Shown piece after piece: positions 60,949-64,000 of a stretch of 64,000 nucleotides of DNA. A program made the position numbers and the translations under genes. Within the stretch, counting starts at the first letter, position 1. Each line of letters opens with the position of its first letter. The notes beneath the pieces were generated by a model, which was given only the letters and a program-made list of their open reading frames with translations, had not been told where the DNA came from and did no database searches. The stretch is from Dulcicalothrix desertica PCC 7102. Its GTDB lineage: Bacteria; Cyanobacteriota; Cyanobacteriia; Cyanobacteriales; Nostocaceae. Location of the stretch: contig NZ_RSCL01000001.1 of NCBI RefSeq assembly GCF_003991905.1, forward strand, positions 806,654 through 870,653, given 5' to 3'.

Positions 60949-62195
60949 TGCAAATGAATGCCGCATTAGAAGAAGCTTTAGATGCAAGCACAACAGCAGA
61001 ACGTCTACATCAGTTAGCAATGAGTAAGGACAAAAAAGTTTGTGCTGCTGTTGCTCAAAATCCTAATACGGCGCCGGATACATTATTGAAATTATTTACT
61101 AATTATCCAGTTCAAGTCTTAAGTAATAATATTCTTGACTTTTTGTTACTTGAAAATCCCAATTTTTTATATGAACTTTATACGGTTTATCCCTTAGCCT
61201 TTAATTTGCATGATTTACCATTGTTTTATATTGAATGGGCAATTAATCATACTTCTGATGTTGTTCGTGAATCAGTTGCAAAAAGTCCGCGAACATCAAT
61301 ACATTTTCTAGAAAAGCTTGCGGATGATGAAGCAGAATGTGTTAAGTTTGCTGTTTTATATAATAAAAATACTCCTATTGAATGCTTAGAACAATTTATT
61401 ACTGAAGATAAACTTAATATCCGCAATAAATCAATAGAGTATCGCTTGCATCTTGCTAAATATCACCGCGAATCTCCAATAATTACAAGAATACTTGCTG
61501 ATGATATTAGTAGTGAAGTCAGAGCAGCAATTGCCAGGAACTTTGTAACAGAACCATCTGTGCTTGAAAAATTAGCCAAAGATAAGGTGCTGAATGTCCG
61601 TGTGCGAGTTGCTGGAAATCACATGACTCCCAACTATATATTAGAACTATTGGCAAAAGATAAAAGTTCCGATGTACGTTACGAAGTTGCAAATAATCCC
61701 AACACAGAAAGTAAACTTTTAGAACAGTTTGCCAAAGAGGATAAAGTCAAAATTCGTGCTGCTGTTGCAAAAAATCTTAATACATCTAAAACAACATTAG
61801 AGTTTTTAGCAAAAAATAGCGACGATGTAAGTATCCGTCGCTTGTTAGCAGAAAATCCAAAAATATCTAGTCACGTTTTAGAGCATTTGGCTAAAGATGC
61901 ATGTGATGAAGTCAGAATTATTGTAGCTGAAAATTCTAACACTACTACAAATATTTTAAAGCAGCTAGCAGAAGACAAAACGGGTAGAGTTCGTCTCACT
62001 GTTGCTCGAAACAAAAAAACACCCATTAAATGTTTAGAAAAGCTAATGCATGACCAGCATGAAGAAATTCAACTTGCTGTTATTAACAATCCTCATACTC
62101 CTATTAGTATCATTAAACTATTAGCTAAAAGTACTAATAAAAGTATTAGCCTTGCTGCAAAAAGTAAAATTACAACTTACGACAAGAAACCGTAA
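60948..62195 (+). CDS. Leucine-rich-repeat-variant (LRV/HEAT-like) protein
   Basis: From the ATG at 60948 the product has 415 residues; a second ATG at 60954 is possible. It consists of about 24-residue repeats with the pattern (S/D)xxVRxxVAxNPNTxxxxLxxLAxD, for example DVRYEVANNPNTESKLLEQF. This is the LRV type of alpha-helical solenoid. In Azotobacter an LRV protein carries an iron-sulfur cluster near its N-terminus, but no comparable Cys cluster is seen here. Such solenoids bind proteins. The ATG overlaps the panE stop, so it is made together with PanE. A functional link is not known to me. Confidence 0.82.
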   Translation: MQMNAALEEALDASTTAERLHQLAMSKDKKVCAAVAQNPNTAPDTLLKLFTNYPVQVLSNNILDFLLLENPNFLYELYTVYPLAFNLHDLPLFYIEWAINHTSDVVRESVAKSPRTSIHFLEKLADDEAECVKFAVLYNKNTPIECLEQFITEDKLNIRNKSIEYRLHLAKYHRESPIITRILADDISSEVRAAIARNFVTEPSVLEKLAKDKVLNVRVRVAGNHMTPNYILELLAKDKSSDVRYEVANNPNTESKLLEQFAKEDKVKIRAAVAKNLNTSKTTLEFLAKNSDDVSIRRLLAENPKISSHVLEHLAKDACDEVRIIVAENSNTTTNILKQLAEDKTGRVRLTVARNKKTPIKCLEKLMHDQHEEIQLAVINNPHTPISIIKLLAKSTNKSISLAAKSKITTYDKKP

Positions 62196-62211
62196 TCATC
62201 CTGAGATTGTG

Positions 62212-62229
62212 ACGGGCAAGGATGCCCGT
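62212..62229. repeat. GGGCAAGGATGCCC hairpin repeat after the LRV gene
   Basis: ACGGGCA-AGGA-TGCCCGT is a perfect stem-loop starting 16 bases after the LRV stop codon. Its TTCCACAAG tail runs directly into the tandem array at 62229-62320. Confidence 0.8.
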
Positions 62230-62320
62230 TCCACAAGCCATTCCACAAGCCATTTCACAAGCCATTCCACAAGCCATTTCACAAGCTATTTCACAAGCCA
62301 TTTCACAAGCTATTTCACAA
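62229..62320. repeat. 12-base tandem array TT(C/T)CACAAGC(C/T)A
   Basis: Seven full 12-base units and one partial unit follow the hairpin repeat without a gap. The unit equals the family tail TTCCACAAG plus three bases, so the array seems to have grown from the tail of the hairpin element. Units differ only at two C/T positions. Confidence 0.9.
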
Positions 62321-62348
62321 TATGGATAATTAAGTTTTTGGAAGTTCC

Positions 62349-62777
62349 TTATTGTTTGTTAGCGCAACCAGTTTTAACTGTATTGCCAGAAATCAAAGTT
62401 GCTGTATAAGGATATTTTGTGTCGGACATGCTATCGCTACAAGAACCATTTACTTTAGTGAGAATGAGAATATGATTCGGTTTAGTACCAAAACGATAAA
62501 CTCTAACAACATCTAAAGGTCTTCCTTCTGCTGCAGTCGGCGCCACATAACGAAATTTTTGATTTGTGATATTATCTCTTAAAGAATTATATACAATACC
62601 TTTTTGGCTAATGTCTACACCCCAGAAAGGTTCTGTACCAACAACACGGAAACTTTCAACTTTAGATAGTTGTTTAGGTGCAGGTGCAGAGTTTGCAGAA
62701 GCAGGTAAAAATGATGTAGCTGCTGTAACTCCTAATCCGAATACTACAAATAGCTTTTTCAAATGTTGTGTAGTCAT
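62349..62777 (-). CDS. Secreted COG3650-like protein
   Basis: The 142-residue product has a signal peptide (about 1-30, GVTAATSFLPASANS). The mature domain contains VVGTEPFWGVDISQKGIVYN, a VYRFG strand, and paired Cys near the end (GSCSDSMSDTKYPYTATLI and GCANKQ). The EPFW...C-S-D-x-M-S-D pattern is that of the COG3650 family of small periplasmic proteins or lipoproteins, whose role is unknown. It diverges from the thioredoxin-like gene at 62986. Confidence 0.8.
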   Translation of the reverse strand: MTTQHLKKLFVVFGLGVTAATSFLPASANSAPAPKQLSKVESFRVVGTEPFWGVDISQKGIVYNSLRDNITNQKFRYVAPTAAEGRPLDVVRVYRFGTKPNHILILTKVNGSCSDSMSDTKYPYTATLISGNTVKTGCANKQ

Positions 62778-62985
62778 TGTTTTGTTTAAAGTTATAATTT
62801 ACTCTTATTTTAGAATTACAAGTCAAAAATCCTTAATTTCGGAAAAGTTTTTTAAAATTCGGAATGTGAAGTTTTATTGTAGTTTATTATATTTTGGGAA
62901 CTAAAAATTAGAGTTAAAGTCTTACAAATACTACAAGATTACAATTGTTTTCATTATTCATCTTTATGATTATGGTTTGTATATT

Positions 62986-64000
62986 ATGAAGTCAAAATTT
63001 ATTACAACTGCATTAACTTGCACTATCGTCGGCGCCTCCTTGGCACAGACTTATAATAATGCATCTGCCGCAACTCCCCAAATAAAGGTTTCACAGTTTC
63101 GCAGTCAGGGACAGCAGGGTTTGGAAAGGTTTATTAGTACGTATGCGAAAGAACTCAGTAATCCTTCACCACAAATGCGCGCTACATTAGATGCAATTTG
63201 TCAGCAAAAAGACTGTCACGCTTCTAAGTTATATTGGTACACCGATATTGAACAAGCAAAAGCTGCTGCAAAAACTAGCGGAAAACCTATTCTTTCGTTA
63301 CGGTTGCTGGGAAGACTCGATGAGGACTTAAGCTGTGCGAATAGTCGTTTCTTTCGTGTAACGTTATATCCGAATGCTGAAATATCTAAGTTTTTACGTC
63401 AAAATTATATACTCCATTGGCAAACTGTACGCTCGGCGCCGAAAGTAACTGTAGATTTTGGTGATGGACGTAAATTAGAACGGACTATTACAGGTAACAG
63501 CATTCACTATATCTTAGATAGTGCTGGGCGCCCTGTTGATGCAATTCCGGGGTTGTACGGGCCTCAAGCTTTTTTAAAGCAGTTGGTAGAAGGTAAAAAA
63601 TTAATCAACTCATATAATAGCCGCCCAAGTGCTGCAAAAGAAAGCTTTTTACGGCAGTATCATGCACAGCGTTTAGTATCTGTTGAGCAGCAATGGAATA
63701 AAGACTTAACTAAACTTGGTATTGCAAATCCTCCACGTTTGGTTGAAATGCCTGCAACTTCTAATTCTCCTAGCGCACCTGTAGCTGGAACAATTGCTGT
63801 AACTAAAATGGCAGTAGAGGCGCCGATGTTAAGAGGAATGTCACCAAGCACTAGTAACCCGGCACCGCTTAGAGAAATTACAGACCAAGCAACATGGCAA
63901 CGCATCGCTCAACTATATATAAATGATGCCAAACTAGATAAGAATAGTATCGCCTTAATAAATTCCAAACGCTTCCCACAAAAATCTAACTCGAATGGTT
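62986..64000 (+). CDS. Secreted thioredoxin-like fold protein (partial)
   Basis: An ATG at 62986 opens a frame that runs to the window edge (338 codons), so the C-terminus is missing. A signal peptide (about 1-28, ending NNASA) precedes AICQQKDCHASKLYWYTDIE and AKAAAKTSGKPILSLRLLG, a strand pattern like thioredoxin-fold proteins that scan for K-P-I-L. The usual CxxC is not in place; Cys occurs as LSCANSRFF. HYILDSAGRPVDAIPGLYGP follows, as in DUF255/thioredoxin-like proteins. It may be a periplasmic redox or structural protein. Confidence 0.8.
   Translation, partial: MKSKFITTALTCTIVGASLAQTYNNASAATPQIKVSQFRSQGQQGLERFISTYAKELSNPSPQMRATLDAICQQKDCHASKLYWYTDIEQAKAAAKTSGKPILSLRLLGRLDEDLSCANSRFFRVTLYPNAEISKFLRQNYILHWQTVRSAPKVTVDFGDGRKLERTITGNSIHYILDSAGRPVDAIPGLYGPQAFLKQLVEGKKLINSYNSRPSAAKESFLRQYHAQRLVSVEQQWNKDLTKLGIANPPRLVEMPATSNSPSAPVAGTIAVTKMAVEAPMLRGMSPSTSNPAPLREITDQATWQRIAQLYINDAKLDKNSIALINSKRFPQKSNSNG

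Noticed and set aside
62229-62320. CRISPR-like array
   Set aside because: Units are 12 bases with no spacers; it is a simple tandem repeat.

Overview
This window is cyanobacterial, most likely from a filamentous, heterocyst-type lineage. The evidence is a complete CyaC-type multidomain adenylate cyclase, hemagglutinin-like exoproteins linked to CHAT, DUF928, CHASE2 and DUF1822 genes, a cytochrome-free set of cyanobacterial hypothetical genes, AT-rich spacers, and many short palindromic or tandem intergenic repeats. The hexamer GGCGCC recurs throughout, inside genes and on both strands, far more often than base composition predicts. The canonical HIP1 octamer GCGATCGC was not noticed. The assignment rests on gene content only.

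Region 1 (1-14.1 kb) looks like a ribosomally made peptide locus. A leftward set encodes a transposase-derived HTH protein, a C39-peptidase ABC exporter with a cyclic-nucleotide-binding-like domain, an HlyD adaptor and a PpiC-like protein (cut by the window edge). Divergent from it are a double-glycine precursor peptide, an APH-fold kinase and a HopA1-family protein. The kinase plus HopA1 pair is the split dehydratase arrangement of class V lanthipeptides and thioamitides, and the core has two (S/T)-S-x-x-C motifs. A second export set follows: a MacA-like adaptor, an FtsX/MacB-type permease with no ATPase in the window, and a TolC-like protein. A small secreted protein resembling tendamistat alpha-amylase inhibitors lies between them on the other strand.

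Region 2 (14.3-28.9 kb) holds two large exoproteins with TPS (hemagglutinin N-terminal) domains, a VOC-family enzyme, a secreted TPR-CHAT protein, DUF928, a membrane CHAT-CHASE2 fusion, DUF1822 and a sigma-factor-like protein. The set suggests coordinated secretion or surface sensing; no TpsB pore gene is in view.

Region 3 (29-34.4 kb) is an accessory stretch: a truncated LysR gene abutting a frameshifted transposase remnant, a second transposase remnant, small membrane proteins, a CoiA-like/GIY-YIG protein and a PD-(D/E)XK-like protein. Region 4 (34.4-41.3 kb) is mostly housekeeping: two tandem glutathione reductase paralogues, a YqiA-like esterase, HisC, an unknown protein and a GNAT acetyltransferase.

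Region 5 (41.9-57 kb) is signalling and maintenance: CyaC, a TonB-like repeat protein, tRNA-Gly, a two-gene unknown operon, a CodA-like deaminase, two histidine kinases, a VWA protein and LigA. Region 6 (57-64 kb) has an APH-type pseudogene, an orphan XRE-type antitoxin-like protein, an AAE3-like acyl-CoA synthetase, PanE overlapping an LRV-repeat protein, and two secreted proteins, the last cut by the window edge. Several intergenic regions here carry hairpin repeats that probably double as terminators.
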